A stretch of DNA of 64,000 nucleotides from Bacillus sp. NTK034 (GCF_017303275.1 NZ_JAFKOJ010000004.1:62001-126000); one strand, 5' to 3'. Positions 1 to 9,246 are shown, numbered from the stretch's first letter. Notes: generated by a model from the letters alone, not told the origin. Numbers and translations are program-made.

Positions 1-312
1 ATCCTTAGCACCAACCACGTTATGCACCGTTACATCGGTCTTATATTTCTCCTTAAAAAACTTGATTGCAGCTTCCTCTATCTCATCAAGGCTTTCATCA
101 GCAATTTTATCGGTTTCTTTTCCATATGGAAGTGCATAGCCTTCACCGGTATAATCCTGAACACTGATCAGTGATTCCTCAGAAGGAGCAGCCTGTGTTT
201 CTTTTGATTTTTCACTTTCCTGATTGTTATTTGCGCTATTCATACCAGAACATCCTCCAAGCATTAATGATATGCCGACACTGCAGAGTAAAATTTTTGT
301 TTTCTTGTACAT
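1..312 (-). CDS. DUF1672-like lipoprotein (3' end outside window)
   Basis: The reading frame starts at an ATG preceded by AGGGAGG and runs off the left edge after 104 codons. The first residues form a short lipoprotein signal (M-Y-K-K-T-K-I-L-L) ending in the lipobox LGGC, so the mature protein should be anchored to the outer face of the membrane. After a Ser/Glu/Asn-rich linker comes VQDYTGEGYALPYGKETDK and then a helical stretch with FFKEKYKTDV and HNVVGAKD, which resembles the DUF1672 lipoproteins of staphylococci and bacilli as I remember them. Function of that family is unknown. It is transcribed away from the amidohydrolase operon and probably unrelated to it. Confidence 0.7.
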   Translation of the reverse strand, partial: MYKKTKILLCSVGISLMLGGCSGMNSANNNQESEKSKETQAAPSEESLISVQDYTGEGYALPYGKETDKIADESLDEIEEAAIKFFKEKYKTDVTVHNVVGAKD

Positions 313-623
313 TAGTTAAATGTCCTCCCTAAAGGAATGTGCCATTCAAAGTATATCCCTTATTTTAGCGGATAGAGTTATATTTTTACAGTTTAAACGT
401 GGAAAATTACACTTTTTAGGTAAAAATAGGGAGAAAGTCAGGGGTGAATAGGGAGGATTATACTAAAAATTTGCTAAATTCGGCTTCTGCTGTATAAAAA
501 TTCACCAAACGGCATTTTAATAGTTAAAAGTTTACTTTGAATTTTCTAATAACACTGTGTATAATACATTTAAGGTAATGAAACGGAAAATGTCCGAAAT
601 AATATTCAACAAGGGGGATCTTT
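313..623. other. divergent intergenic region
   Basis: This stretch separates the leftward lipoprotein gene from the rightward amidohydrolase operon. It is AT-rich and holds the ribosome site of the lipoprotein gene near its left end and the sigma-A-type promoter of the operon near its right end. I see no further gene or repeat in it. Confidence 0.6.
537..565 (+). promoter_or_regulatory. sigma-A-type promoter of the amidohydrolase operon
   Basis: TTGAAT at 537-542 and a perfect TATAAT at 560-565 are separated by 17 bp, about 58 bp before the first start codon. This is the best promoter match upstream of the operon. Confidence 0.65.
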
Positions 624-1919
624 ATGGACAGCTGCTTTTTAAAGGAAATAACTCCCCAGCTGATCAAATGGCGGCGCACTTTGCATGCACTGCCTGAACT
701 GGGGTTCATGGAGTATATCACTACATACCGGATCGGAAAAGAACTGGAAAAGATGGGTTTCAAGCTTTATTTAGGGAAAGACGCGCTTGACGGGAATTCC
801 CGCATGGGGCTTCCTGCACAAGCTGATCTTGAAGCTCAAGAGAAAAAGGCGAGGGATTGGGGTGTTGAAGAGTCCTGGCTCGATCAAATGCGCGGCGGCA
901 ATACCGGGCTTGTGGCAGTCTGGGATACTGGCAGAAACGGGGACCATGTTGGTTTCCGCTTTGATATTGACGCTCTGCCGATAAACGAATCGGCAGATCT
1001 TGCCCATCGTCCAGCTCAATACGAATTTGGCTCAAAAGAAGAGAATGTGATGCATTCGTGCGGACATGACGGACATACTGCCATCGGACTTGGGGTGGCA
1101 CAGTATATTTCTTCCCATGCTGATCAGCTTAAGGGCCGCTTCACCCTTTTGTTTCAGCCGGCTGAAGAAGGCGGTCGAGGGGCTCGGGCGATGACAGACA
1201 AAGGCTGGCTTGATGATGTCGATTATTTTTATTCAGGCCACATCGGCATTAAGTCCATGCCTGTTGGAACGATTGCAGCCACAACGCCGGGATTTCTGGC
1301 TTCAACTAAATACAATGCTTATTTTAAAGGAGTTTCCTCACATGCCGGCATCAATCCGGAACTCGGGAAAAATGCTTTATTGGCAGCGACAACAGCCGCT
1401 AACAACCTCTATGGCATTCCGCGCCATCATGATGGCGTCACCAGGGTGAATGTTGGGAAGCTTGCTGCAGGCAGCGGCCGGAACATCATCCCGGGAGACA
1501 GTTATATGGAAATAGAAGTGCGGGGCGAGACACCGGAAATTGCTCAATATATGGCTGAAAAAGCTACCCGGATTATTCAGGCGGCAGCAGATATGCATGA
1601 TGTGTCCTGCACAATCGAAGCAGTCGGAGTTACGGAAGTGGTTGTCTGTGATGAAGAGCTGATCCCGAAAATTACCGAATGGTGTGCATCAAGCGAGCTT
1701 GTGAAAGAAGTGCTGCCTTCTGTCCCTGTCTCCGGATCGGAAGACGTCAGCTTTATGATGAACCGGGTCCAGAAGCATGGCGGCAAAGCTACGTTTATGC
1801 TGTTTGGAACGAAGCTTGATTATCCTCACCACCATCCTCAATTCGATTTCGAGGAAGAGGCTTTACTGGTTGCAGTCGATGCTTACATTCACATCTTAAA
1901 TGGCGGATCGTCCATTTAA
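624..1919 (+). CDS. abgA: AbgA-like M20 amidohydrolase
   Basis: A 431-residue cytoplasmic M20 metallopeptidase. The metal-binding signature is intact: CGHDGH at about 146-151, the PAEEG pair at 179-183 and a C-terminal HHHPQFDF. The early insertion (GNSRMGLP near 58-64, then an acidic helix) is typical of E. coli AbgA, one subunit of p-aminobenzoyl-glutamate hydrolase, rather than of short M20 deacylases such as hippurate hydrolases. It is followed, 16 bp from stop to start, by an AbgB-like partner and then an AbgT-like transporter, so the three probably import and cleave N-acyl or p-aminobenzoyl amino acids. The exact substrate is inferred from family and context. The start has an AAGGGGGATC site 7 nt upstream. 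Confidence 0.82.
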   Translation: MDSCFLKEITPQLIKWRRTLHALPELGFMEYITTYRIGKELEKMGFKLYLGKDALDGNSRMGLPAQADLEAQEKKARDWGVEESWLDQMRGGNTGLVAVWDTGRNGDHVGFRFDIDALPINESADLAHRPAQYEFGSKEENVMHSCGHDGHTAIGLGVAQYISSHADQLKGRFTLLFQPAEEGGRGARAMTDKGWLDDVDYFYSGHIGIKSMPVGTIAATTPGFLASTKYNAYFKGVSSHAGINPELGKNALLAATTAANNLYGIPRHHDGVTRVNVGKLAAGSGRNIIPGDSYMEIEVRGETPEIAQYMAEKATRIIQAAADMHDVSCTIEAVGVTEVVVCDEELIPKITEWCASSELVKEVLPSVPVSGSEDVSFMMNRVQKHGGKATFMLFGTKLDYPHHHPQFDFEEEALLVAVDAYIHILNGGSSI

Positions 1920-1935
1920 ATTAAAGGAGGAAATC

Positions 1936-3363
1936 ATGTCGAATAACTTTGCAAAAACATTTTTGAAAGAGAATAAAGAGACCTTTGAAAAAATCAGTGA
2001 GTACATCTATCATCATCCGGAAACTAGATTTGAAGAGTATGCTTCAGCTGAATTTTTAGCTTCTGAATGCGAAAAAGCAGGCTTTCAGGTGGAACGCAAA
2101 TCCGGAAACATTGAAACCGCGTTTGTAGCCACCTATGGAAGCGGATCTCCTGTCATTGGCTTTCTCGGGGAGTTTGATGCTCTGTCCGGATTGGGGCAGG
2201 TGCCAAACCAGACCTCGTACGAGCCAACCGAGCTGAATGTAGGTCATGGCTGCGGGCATAACCTGCTGGGGACCGGCGCTTTTGCGGCAGCCTGCGCTGC
2301 AAAAAAATATTTAGAAGAAAACAATCTGCCCGGGACTGTAAAGTTTTTTGGCTGTCCGGGCGAAGAGGGCGGTTCCGGAAAAACCTTCATGGTCCGCGAA
2401 GGAGTTTTTGAAGGGGTGGACGCTGCCTTAACATGGCATCCATCTCCGGCCAACAGCATCATGAGCCTATCGAGTCTCGCAAACTATCAGGTTTATTTTC
2501 GATTTAAAGGCTTATCCTCACATGCGGCGAACTCACCTCATCTTGGTCGAAGTGCCCTGGATGCGGTTGAGCTCATGAACGTGGGTGTGAATTACCTTCG
2601 CGAGCATGTCGTGCCGGAAGCCAGAATGCATTACGCCATCACCAACACAGGGGGCATTTCGCCAAATGTCGTACAGGCAGACGCCGAGGTCCTTTATCTC
2701 ATTCGTGCGCCAAAGGTTCAGCAGGTGGATGAAATCTACAAACGGGTATGCAAGATTGCCGAAGGCGCTGCTCTAATGACAGAAACCGAGCTTACCATTG
2801 AGTTTGACAAGGCATGCTCCAATTATATTCCAAACCGCAGCCTTGAAAAAATTCTCTATCAGAGCCTACAGGAAGCCGGCATCGAAAAGCCAGACGAAGA
2901 AGAAAAGACCTTTGCCGAAAAGCTTTGGACAACCCTATCAGATGGTGAGAAAGAAAGCTATTTAGATATTTTAAGAGGATTTGGCTATGTAGGGGACGGA
3001 AGTGAGTTTGAAGGGAAATACCTTGCAGAAACAATCTCAGCCTATGAACCTTCCAAAGAAGTTCTTGCCGGCTCTACTGATGTTTCCGATGTAAGCTGGG
3101 TTGTTCCAACAGCACAGCTGACAGCATCAACATCAGCACTGGGAACACCGCTGCATACATGGCAGATGACAACTCAAGGCATCAGCAGCTATGCCCATAA
3201 AGGCATGCTCCGGGCAGCAGAAGCCATGGCTTTAACAGCTGTCAAACTACTGACAGACCAGGAAGAATTGGAAGCTGTCAAACAGGAATTCAATGCGTTT
3301 AAGGAAGCCAATCCATACACATGTCCAATTCCTGCAGAGGTTAAGCCCTCTACTTTAAAGTAA
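1936..3363 (+). CDS. abgB: AbgB-like M20 amidohydrolase
   Basis: A 475-residue M20 peptidase of the AbgB type. GHGCGHN (about 103-109), PGEEGG (141-146) and TWHPSP supply metal ligands and the catalytic glutamate; LHTWQM near the C-terminus gives the last histidine. The start chosen is the ATG five nt after AAAGGAGG; an upstream in-frame ATG inside the previous gene lacks such a site. In E. coli AbgA and AbgB form a heteromer that hydrolyses p-aminobenzoyl-glutamate, and the tight spacing here suggests the same pairing. It could instead act on other N-acylated amino acids or dipeptides. Confidence 0.82.
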   Translation: MSNNFAKTFLKENKETFEKISEYIYHHPETRFEEYASAEFLASECEKAGFQVERKSGNIETAFVATYGSGSPVIGFLGEFDALSGLGQVPNQTSYEPTELNVGHGCGHNLLGTGAFAAACAAKKYLEENNLPGTVKFFGCPGEEGGSGKTFMVREGVFEGVDAALTWHPSPANSIMSLSSLANYQVYFRFKGLSSHAANSPHLGRSALDAVELMNVGVNYLREHVVPEARMHYAITNTGGISPNVVQADAEVLYLIRAPKVQQVDEIYKRVCKIAEGAALMTETELTIEFDKACSNYIPNRSLEKILYQSLQEAGIEKPDEEEKTFAEKLWTTLSDGEKESYLDILRGFGYVGDGSEFEGKYLAETISAYEPSKEVLAGSTDVSDVSWVVPTAQLTASTSALGTPLHTWQMTTQGISSYAHKGMLRAAEAMALTAVKLLTDQEELEAVKQEFNAFKEANPYTCPIPAEVKPSTLK

Positions 3364-3368
3364 GTTCT

Positions 3369-3523
3369 CATTCGGACAGAGAAAGCAGAAAACCGAGAGA
3401 AGGAGTCCGAATCAGGCGCTCATTCAGACAGAGAAAGCAGAAAACCGGGAGAAGCAGTCCGAACCAGGCGCCCATTCGGACAGGAGAATCAGAATTCGGA
3501 AACAGCAAGTCCGAAACTGGCCG
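3369..3523. repeat. 52-bp tandem repeat with inverted TTCGGAC ends, about three copies
   Basis: Units begin at 3369, 3421 and 3473 with CATTCGGACAG or a one-base variant. The first two are nearly identical over 52 bp; the third is diverged and slightly shorter. Inside each unit ATTCGGAC near the start and GTCCGAA(T) about 27 nt later are inverted, so each unit could form a stem. The array fills the gap between abgB and abgT, and no coding frame is evident. Confidence 0.75.
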
Positions 3524-3596
3524 CCGCAGCGGAAAGCAACATCTTCATTCATAAGTAAAAAAAATCCAATAAAAAACAGAAAAGCGAGGGGAGTAT

Positions 3597-5144
3597 ATGA
3601 AAACAGAAAAACAAGGAAAGAAAGTGGTAACAGAAAATAAGAAACCAGGGATTGCCCAGAGATTCCTCAATGGGGTCGAGAAGGTCGGCAACAAGCTCCC
3701 GGATCCATTTATATTATTTGCCGGGCTCGCAGTGTTAGTTATTATTGTTTCAGCTATATTTAGCGCCTTTGGTGCTACTGTTGTCCACCCTGGCTCGGGA
3801 GAGGAACTGGAAGTTAAGAACCTGGCATCTGGAGACGGCCTGAATTTTATTCTGACATCCATGCTCGATAACTTCACCGGATTTGCGCCGCTTGGACTTG
3901 TTCTGTCCATGATGCTCGGTATCGGTCTTGCCGAGAAAGTCGGCATGCTGGATTATGCCATTAAGAAAACAATTTTAAAATCACCGCCGGCATTAATCAC
4001 GTACACCGTTGTGTTTGTCGGGATCATGGGGAATATCGCTTCAGATGCAGCAATGGTGCTTGTACCGCCGCTTGCAGCAATGGTTTTCTACAAAATTGGC
4101 CGCAATCCGATTGCCGGTTTGGCTGCAGGGTATGCATCAGCCGGTGCCGGTTTTACAGCAAACCTGCTGATTGCTGGAACAGATGCACTATTGGCAGGGA
4201 TTTCAACAGAAGCTGCCAAGATTATTGACGAGAATATGGTCGTTACACCAATTGATAACTGGTATTTTAATATTGTTTCCGTATTTGTTTTAACCATTGT
4301 CGGCGGACTTGTCACGACGAAGTTCATTGAACCGCGCCTTGGAGAATACAAGGGCGACGAGGTAAAAGAAGCCATTACAGAGGATCCTCCTAATGCCGGC
4401 AAGGCATTGCGGAATGCAGTCATTGCCGGATTCGCCTATATAGCCCTTATTGTGGGGGCGATCCTTATACCAAATAGCCCGTTAACCAATGAAGATGGCG
4501 GACTGGTTCCATCTCCATTCCTGGATGGCATTATCCCGATTATTCTGTTCTTCTTCATCATTATTGGTACTGTATACGGAATCACGGTTGGAAATATTAA
4601 GAGCAGTAAAGATGTTGCCAATTTTATGGCTGAATCCATGAAGGATATGGCGTCCTATATTGTCTTAATCTTTGCTATCGCCCAATTTATCGCTTACTTC
4701 AGCTGGTCTAATATTGCAACCTGGGTTGCAGTAAATGGTGCTGAATTCCTGAAAGATGTGGAGTTCACCGGAATCGGATTGATTATTGGCTACATCATTT
4801 TTACAGCTTCCCTGAACTTCCTGATCACTTCAGGTTCAGCAAAGTGGGCGCTTGAAGCACCTGTGTTTGTGCCAATGTTTATGCAGCTTGGCTATCACCC
4901 TGCATTCACGCAAGTGGCTTACCGTGTAGCAGATTCATCTACGAATATTGTGACACCGATGATGCCATATATGGTTATCGCCCTGTCGTTTATGCAGAAG
5001 TATGACAAAAAAGCGGGAATTGGAACATTCATTTCATTAATGCTTCCGTACTCGATTACGTTCCTGATCACGTGGATCATTATGCTATTAGTGTTTGTAT
5101 TCTTTGGAATCCCGTTTGGTCCGGGAATCGGTCCTTATCTATAA
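3597..5144 (+). CDS. abgT: AbgT-family transporter
   Basis: A 515-residue polytopic membrane protein with about a dozen hydrophobic segments. The N-terminal NGVEKVGNKLPDP and the motif SDAAMVLVPPLAAM match the AbgT family, as does the internal re-entrant segment with ASAGAGFTANLL and the later SGSAKWALEAPVFVPM. AbgT of E. coli imports p-aminobenzoyl-glutamate; other members export sulfonamides. Flanking AbgA/AbgB-type hydrolases favour import of their substrate. The ATG follows GAGGGGAG. It is separated from abgB by a repeat array rather than by a terminator, so it probably belongs to the same operon. Confidence 0.88.
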   Translation: MKTEKQGKKVVTENKKPGIAQRFLNGVEKVGNKLPDPFILFAGLAVLVIIVSAIFSAFGATVVHPGSGEELEVKNLASGDGLNFILTSMLDNFTGFAPLGLVLSMMLGIGLAEKVGMLDYAIKKTILKSPPALITYTVVFVGIMGNIASDAAMVLVPPLAAMVFYKIGRNPIAGLAAGYASAGAGFTANLLIAGTDALLAGISTEAAKIIDENMVVTPIDNWYFNIVSVFVLTIVGGLVTTKFIEPRLGEYKGDEVKEAITEDPPNAGKALRNAVIAGFAYIALIVGAILIPNSPLTNEDGGLVPSPFLDGIIPIILFFFIIIGTVYGITVGNIKSSKDVANFMAESMKDMASYIVLIFAIAQFIAYFSWSNIATWVAVNGAEFLKDVEFTGIGLIIGYIIFTASLNFLITSGSAKWALEAPVFVPMFMQLGYHPAFTQVAYRVADSSTNIVTPMMPYMVIALSFMQKYDKKAGIGTFISLMLPYSITFLITWIIMLLVFVFFGIPFGPGIGPYL

Positions 5145-5164
5145 GAACAGGATGTGGTTAAAAA

Positions 5165-6439
5165 GTGAGTAACCTCGAAAATCAGTTAAAAGAGTGGCGC
5201 CGTGATTTTCACCGCTATCCAGAGGGAGGATTCCTGGAAATGCGGACAGCCTCCATTGTCGCATCGATTCTGGATGAACTTGGCTTCGAGCTGGAAATGG
5301 GCAGGAAGGTAATGGCCGCTGATTATTTTATGGGTAAGCCTAATCAAGAGGAAACAGCCGCACATTATCAATGGGCTCTCGAAAATGGCGCGAAAAATGA
5401 TTATATTGAACCCTTCATAGACGGCTATACAGGCATTGTCGCGACGATGGATACGCAAAAGGAAGGGCCGACCATCGCCTTCCGTGTGGATATGGATGCA
5501 TTGCCGATCCATGAATCAGAGGCAGACAGCCATTTTCCGCAAAAAGAAGGATTCAGGTCGGCAGTTCCAAACACCATGCATGCCTGCGGACATGATGCCC
5601 ATACAACCATCGGGCTGGGCCTGGCAAGCTTGATTGCTGAAAATAAAGACAGCCTTAAGGGGAAAATCAAATTGATTTTTCAGCCTGCAGAAGAAGGCAC
5701 CCGTGGGGCTCGGTCGATGGCCGAAGCCGGTGTAGTCGATGATGTGGATTATTTAATTGCCTCCCATGTCGGTACAGGAGTGCCAGATGGACATTTTGTG
5801 GCATCCAAAAATGGATTCCTGGCTACGTCAAAGCTTGATGTAACGTTTAAAGGCGTTTCTTCCCATGCAGGCGGAAATCCGGAAGAGGGTAAAAACGCCC
5901 TGCTGGCAGCCGCTTCTGCTGCCCTGAATATTTACGCTATTCCGCGTCATTCAGAAGGGGCAACCCGCATCAACGTGGGAGAATTGCATGCAGGCTCAGG
6001 CCGAAATATTATCGCAGATAAAGCGGTGCTGAAAATTGAAACACGCGGGGAAACGACTAAAATTAACGAATATGTCAAAGCCCAGGCCGAAGCTGTTATC
6101 GCAGGATCAGCCCAAATGTACGGAGTAGAATACGAGATTCGTACTGTGGGCGAGGCCATTAGTGCTCAAGGTTCAAAAGAGCTGGCATCCGTCTTGCAAA
6201 CCTGTGCACAAGAAGCTTCCTATATAAAAGAAAGCATCCTTGAAGACAACTCACCTGCAGGCTCCGAGGATGCAACCTTCTTCATGGAGCGTGTTCAGCA
6301 AAATGGAGGACAGGCGACATACTGTATTTTCGGTACAGAACTGGCAGCAGGCCATCATAACGAGAAGTTCGATATTAATGAAGGCACGATGATGAATGCC
6401 GTCCAGCTGCTGTTTGACTCTATAAAAAAATTAAATTAA
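5165..6439 (+). CDS. second AbgA-like M20 amidohydrolase
   Basis: A 424-residue paralogue of the first gene of the operon, starting at GTG 20 bp after the transporter stop. Metal and catalytic motifs are complete: ACGHDAH at 140-146, QPAEEG at 173-178, ASHVGTG and GHHNEKFDI near the C-terminus. Its ends resemble E. coli AbgA more closely than the first copy does. Two AbgA-type subunits with one AbgB-type subunit suggest either two substrates or alternative partner choice. A strong terminator follows, so it closes the transporter transcript. Confidence 0.82.
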   Translation: MSNLENQLKEWRRDFHRYPEGGFLEMRTASIVASILDELGFELEMGRKVMAADYFMGKPNQEETAAHYQWALENGAKNDYIEPFIDGYTGIVATMDTQKEGPTIAFRVDMDALPIHESEADSHFPQKEGFRSAVPNTMHACGHDAHTTIGLGLASLIAENKDSLKGKIKLIFQPAEEGTRGARSMAEAGVVDDVDYLIASHVGTGVPDGHFVASKNGFLATSKLDVTFKGVSSHAGGNPEEGKNALLAAASAALNIYAIPRHSEGATRINVGELHAGSGRNIIADKAVLKIETRGETTKINEYVKAQAEAVIAGSAQMYGVEYEIRTVGEAISAQGSKELASVLQTCAQEASYIKESILEDNSPAGSEDATFFMERVQQNGGQATYCIFGTELAAGHHNEKFDINEGTMMNAVQLLFDSIKKLN

Positions 6440-6446
6440 GGAATAG

Positions 6447-6473
6447 ATGAGGCAGAGCAATCTGCCTCATTTT
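6447..6473 (+). terminator. rho-independent terminator after second abgA-like gene
   Basis: ATGAGGCAGA at 6447-6456 pairs perfectly with TCTGCCTCAT at 6461-6470 across a GCAA loop, followed by TTT. The short U-tract suggests partial readthrough into the hydrolase gene 22 bp downstream. Confidence 0.7.
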
Positions 6474-6495
6474 AGATCAGGGAGGAGTGTTAATA

Positions 6496-7734
6496 ATGAA
6501 AGAATGGTTGGATAAGCATCTGAAAGCTTTAAATTTAACAGACAGCATGGTCCAGGCGGAAGGGTTCTGCCGATTAGGCTACACGGAAGAAGAATGGCGG
6601 GCCATTGATGTATTTGTTTCCATTGCAGAGGATATTGGGTTGAAGGTTCGAAGAGATGAAGCGGGGAATGCGATTGCCCGCTGGCAAGCTGAAGATTCCT
6701 CACCTGTTGTTGCAGTAGGTTCTCATGTGGATACGGTCAAAGGCGGGGGTGGCTATGATGGAGTGGCCGGCGTCCTTTGCGGTCTGGCTGCCGTGAAAGT
6801 TTTGAAGGAAGAAGGGTTCCAGCCTGCTTCACCAATAGAAGTCATTTGTTTTGCTTCTGAAGAATCCTCCCGTTTTGGCGTATCAACCATTGGCAGCAAG
6901 GCAATGAGCGGCCTTCTTAATAAGAATGAAGTGGAAGATGTAACGGATGAAGATGGCATCACTATCCGCCAGGCAGTCGAGGACATGGGACTGTCATGGG
7001 ATGCAATTGAAGAAGCTGAACGGCCGGAGTCAGCTTTAAAAAGTTTTATCGAGCTTCACATTGAACAGGGAACCAGAGTGGAGGATGCCGGCGCAGACTT
7101 TGGAGCAGTAACGGCAGTTGCCTGTCCAATCCGCTTAAAGGTAATTATCAATGGACAGATGGGGCACACTGGAACGACGCCGATGGGCAAACGAAAGGAC
7201 GCCTTTGTAGCGGCTGCACCTCTCGTTCCATTCATATCAGAGAAAGCTCTTTCTTTATCGGATTCCAATGCGGTGCCGATTGTGGCAACAGCAAGCACCT
7301 TTGAACTAAAGCCGAACGCCATGAATGTGATTCCCGGAACGGTTGAGCTTGGAGTCGATATCCGCAGTGTGGACGATTCGCTGAAAAAGGAAATGGAGAA
7401 GCTCATCCGTGAAAAATGTCATCAGCTTTCGGAATCTTTTGGTGTTAAAATAGAAGTAAAAACGCTTGTTCATAATCCATCCGTTCAGCTGGATGATACA
7501 GTTATGCGGAAACTCCAGCATTCAGGTGAAGCGTTAGGATACAAAGCATTGGTGCTTGAAAGCGGTGCCGGCCATGATGTCATGAATATGGCGGCCAAAT
7601 GGCCTTCAGGGCTTTTATTCATTCCCTGCAAAAATGGGCTCAGCCATCATCCTGATGAATTTGCCTCTATTGAAGATCTGGAAATGGGAACAAAGATTAT
7701 CGCTCAATATTTAAAAACTGAAACAAGCATCTAA
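6496..7734 (+). CDS. M20 N-carbamoyl-L-amino-acid hydrolase / allantoate amidohydrolase-type enzyme
   Basis: A 412-residue zinc-dependent amidohydrolase of the HyuC/AmaB/AllC group. GSHVDTV (about 75-81) and GGYDGVAG supply the first metal site, SEESSRFG the bridging glutamate, IELHIEQG (about 185-192) the signature histidine, and SGAGHDVMN the substrate-site histidine. The start is the ATG eight nt after GGAGGAG; a GTG three codons earlier is too close to that site. Enzymes of this group cleave N-carbamoyl amino acids, allantoate or ureidoglycolate. Being next to AbgAB/AbgT and a regulator suggests a broader N-acyl or N-carbamoyl amino acid salvage locus. The substrate cannot be fixed from sequence. 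Confidence 0.8.
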   Translation: MKEWLDKHLKALNLTDSMVQAEGFCRLGYTEEEWRAIDVFVSIAEDIGLKVRRDEAGNAIARWQAEDSSPVVAVGSHVDTVKGGGGYDGVAGVLCGLAAVKVLKEEGFQPASPIEVICFASEESSRFGVSTIGSKAMSGLLNKNEVEDVTDEDGITIRQAVEDMGLSWDAIEEAERPESALKSFIELHIEQGTRVEDAGADFGAVTAVACPIRLKVIINGQMGHTGTTPMGKRKDAFVAAAPLVPFISEKALSLSDSNAVPIVATASTFELKPNAMNVIPGTVELGVDIRSVDDSLKKEMEKLIREKCHQLSESFGVKIEVKTLVHNPSVQLDDTVMRKLQHSGEALGYKALVLESGAGHDVMNMAAKWPSGLLFIPCKNGLSHHPDEFASIEDLEMGTKIIAQYLKTETSI

Positions 7735-7755
7735 AGAAAAAGCAGGTGGAAAAAA

Positions 7756-9066
7756 ATGAAGATTCGCGTTGGGGTAGTGGGGCCGGGAGACTCCGTTGGA
7801 CACATTCTTGCCTTGTCGCGTGAATACAGCGAGCTTGAGATGATTCCATACATTTATAAGGAAACAAAAGAAACGGAAAAGATTATCAGGGAACATCAGA
7901 CGGAAATCGATTTATGGTTTTTCTCCGGACAGGCCCCTTATTATTACGCGCGTTCAAAAGGGCTGATTGGGGAAGAAAACGCCCATTATCCCCCTCTATA
8001 TGGCTCCAGTCTGCTGGGAACACTCCTTGAAGCGCATATCAGGGAAGGCGGATTTCAGCAGGCAAGCCTGGACACCATTCAGGAATCCGAGCTGGATACA
8101 CTAAAGAATACATATTTTTTAGGAGATTTAAACATTCAGGCTTTTTCCTATAATGAGTACGAACCAGCCGAGGAAATCATCCGCTTTCATAAGAAGCTTT
8201 TTGAGGAAGGAAAAACGGAGGTCGCATTGACCTGTGTCCAGGAGGTGCATGACCGGCTGAGGGAACAGGGAATCCCCTGCTACCGGGTGGTCCCTTCTCC
8301 TGTCGCCATTAAACTTGTACTCCGCTACCTAAGGGAAAGAGGCCAGTCCAATTGGTATAAGCGCTCCCAGATAGCTATTATGGGAATGGAAGTCGCTCAC
8401 TCTGCAAGCTCACTGGAAGAGCAGCATTTCACCTATGAAATGAAACGGCATGAGCTGGAAATCAAGCAGGTCATGCTTGATTATGCCGAAAAAGTGCAAG
8501 GCTCATTTGTGCAGATCGGGGATGGTCTATTCTTTATTTATACAACCCGTGGCGAAATGGAAATGCATTTTCAGGAAGCCTCCATGTACTCGCTCATTGA
8601 AGAAGCGAAAATCCACAGCAAGCTGAAGGTGAGGATCGGTGTCGGCTACGGGCTGACGGCATATGATGCAGAGCAGAATGTCCGGCTCGCCCTCCAATAT
8701 GCCAGGGATCAGAAAGCTTCGCCTGTGGTTAGTGTTGATGAAACCAAACAAATTAAGGAACACCTTTCGGAAAGCGGCGAGGAAGCGGTTTCCTACCAGC
8801 AGCGGATTTGGGGAGAGGAATGGGAGGAACGCTTTAAGGGTGCTAAAATCAATCCGGCAATCGTATCCAAAATCGAATACCTTTCAAGGCACTATCAAAA
8901 AAAGATAGTCACTGCGCAGGAAGTCTCAAGATGGCTGAAAAACACCGAACGCAACTCGAGGAGGATTATGGCGGAGCTCGAGCGGCTCGGGCTTGCCAAA
9001 GTGACGGGTGAAGAACAGCCTGGACAGCGCGGGCGGCCGCGGAAGGTTTATGAGTTGAAGTTATAG
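7756..9066 (+). CDS. transcriptional regulator with cyclase-like domain and C-terminal winged helix
   Basis: A 436-residue protein with no signal peptide. Residues 1-200 form an alpha/beta region (start IRVGVVGPGDSVGHILAL) that reads like a ligand-sensing fold. Residues about 230-325 (GDGLFFIYT, then KVRIGVGYGLTAYDAEQNVRLAL) look like the degenerate GGDEF/cyclase-like fold seen in several bacterial regulators. The last 75 residues (VSKIEYLSRHYQKKIVTAQEVSRWL, written here only as a region) form a winged helix ending in QRGRPRKVYEL, the wing. It sits 21 bp after the hydrolase gene and is probably the local regulator. The family assignment is uncertain. Confidence 0.6.
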   Translation: MKIRVGVVGPGDSVGHILALSREYSELEMIPYIYKETKETEKIIREHQTEIDLWFFSGQAPYYYARSKGLIGEENAHYPPLYGSSLLGTLLEAHIREGGFQQASLDTIQESELDTLKNTYFLGDLNIQAFSYNEYEPAEEIIRFHKKLFEEGKTEVALTCVQEVHDRLREQGIPCYRVVPSPVAIKLVLRYLRERGQSNWYKRSQIAIMGMEVAHSASSLEEQHFTYEMKRHELEIKQVMLDYAEKVQGSFVQIGDGLFFIYTTRGEMEMHFQEASMYSLIEEAKIHSKLKVRIGVGYGLTAYDAEQNVRLALQYARDQKASPVVSVDETKQIKEHLSESGEEAVSYQQRIWGEEWEERFKGAKINPAIVSKIEYLSRHYQKKIVTAQEVSRWLKNTERNSRRIMAELERLGLAKVTGEEQPGQRGRPRKVYELKL

Positions 9067-9124
9067 GCCATGATTTTAGTTAGTTTATGGGAACGCACGA
9101 ATGGAGTATGATGGAAATTAGGAA

Positions 9125-9174
9125 GTCCCCTTTAATCTTCAGAGTATCTCCTGGATTATAGGGGATTCTGTTTT
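9125..9174 (+). terminator. probable terminator of the amidohydrolase operon
   Basis: GTCCCCTTTAATC at 9125-9137 pairs with GATTATAGGGGAT at 9154-9166 at 11 of 13 positions, followed by TCTGTTTT. The loop is long (16 nt), so confidence is moderate. Confidence 0.55.
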
Positions 9175-9246
9175 ATATTATTCCGATTTATTCCTAACAG
9201 ATTTTCCAAATAAATTTGAATTTTTAGTAGTTGACTTTAAAACCAC

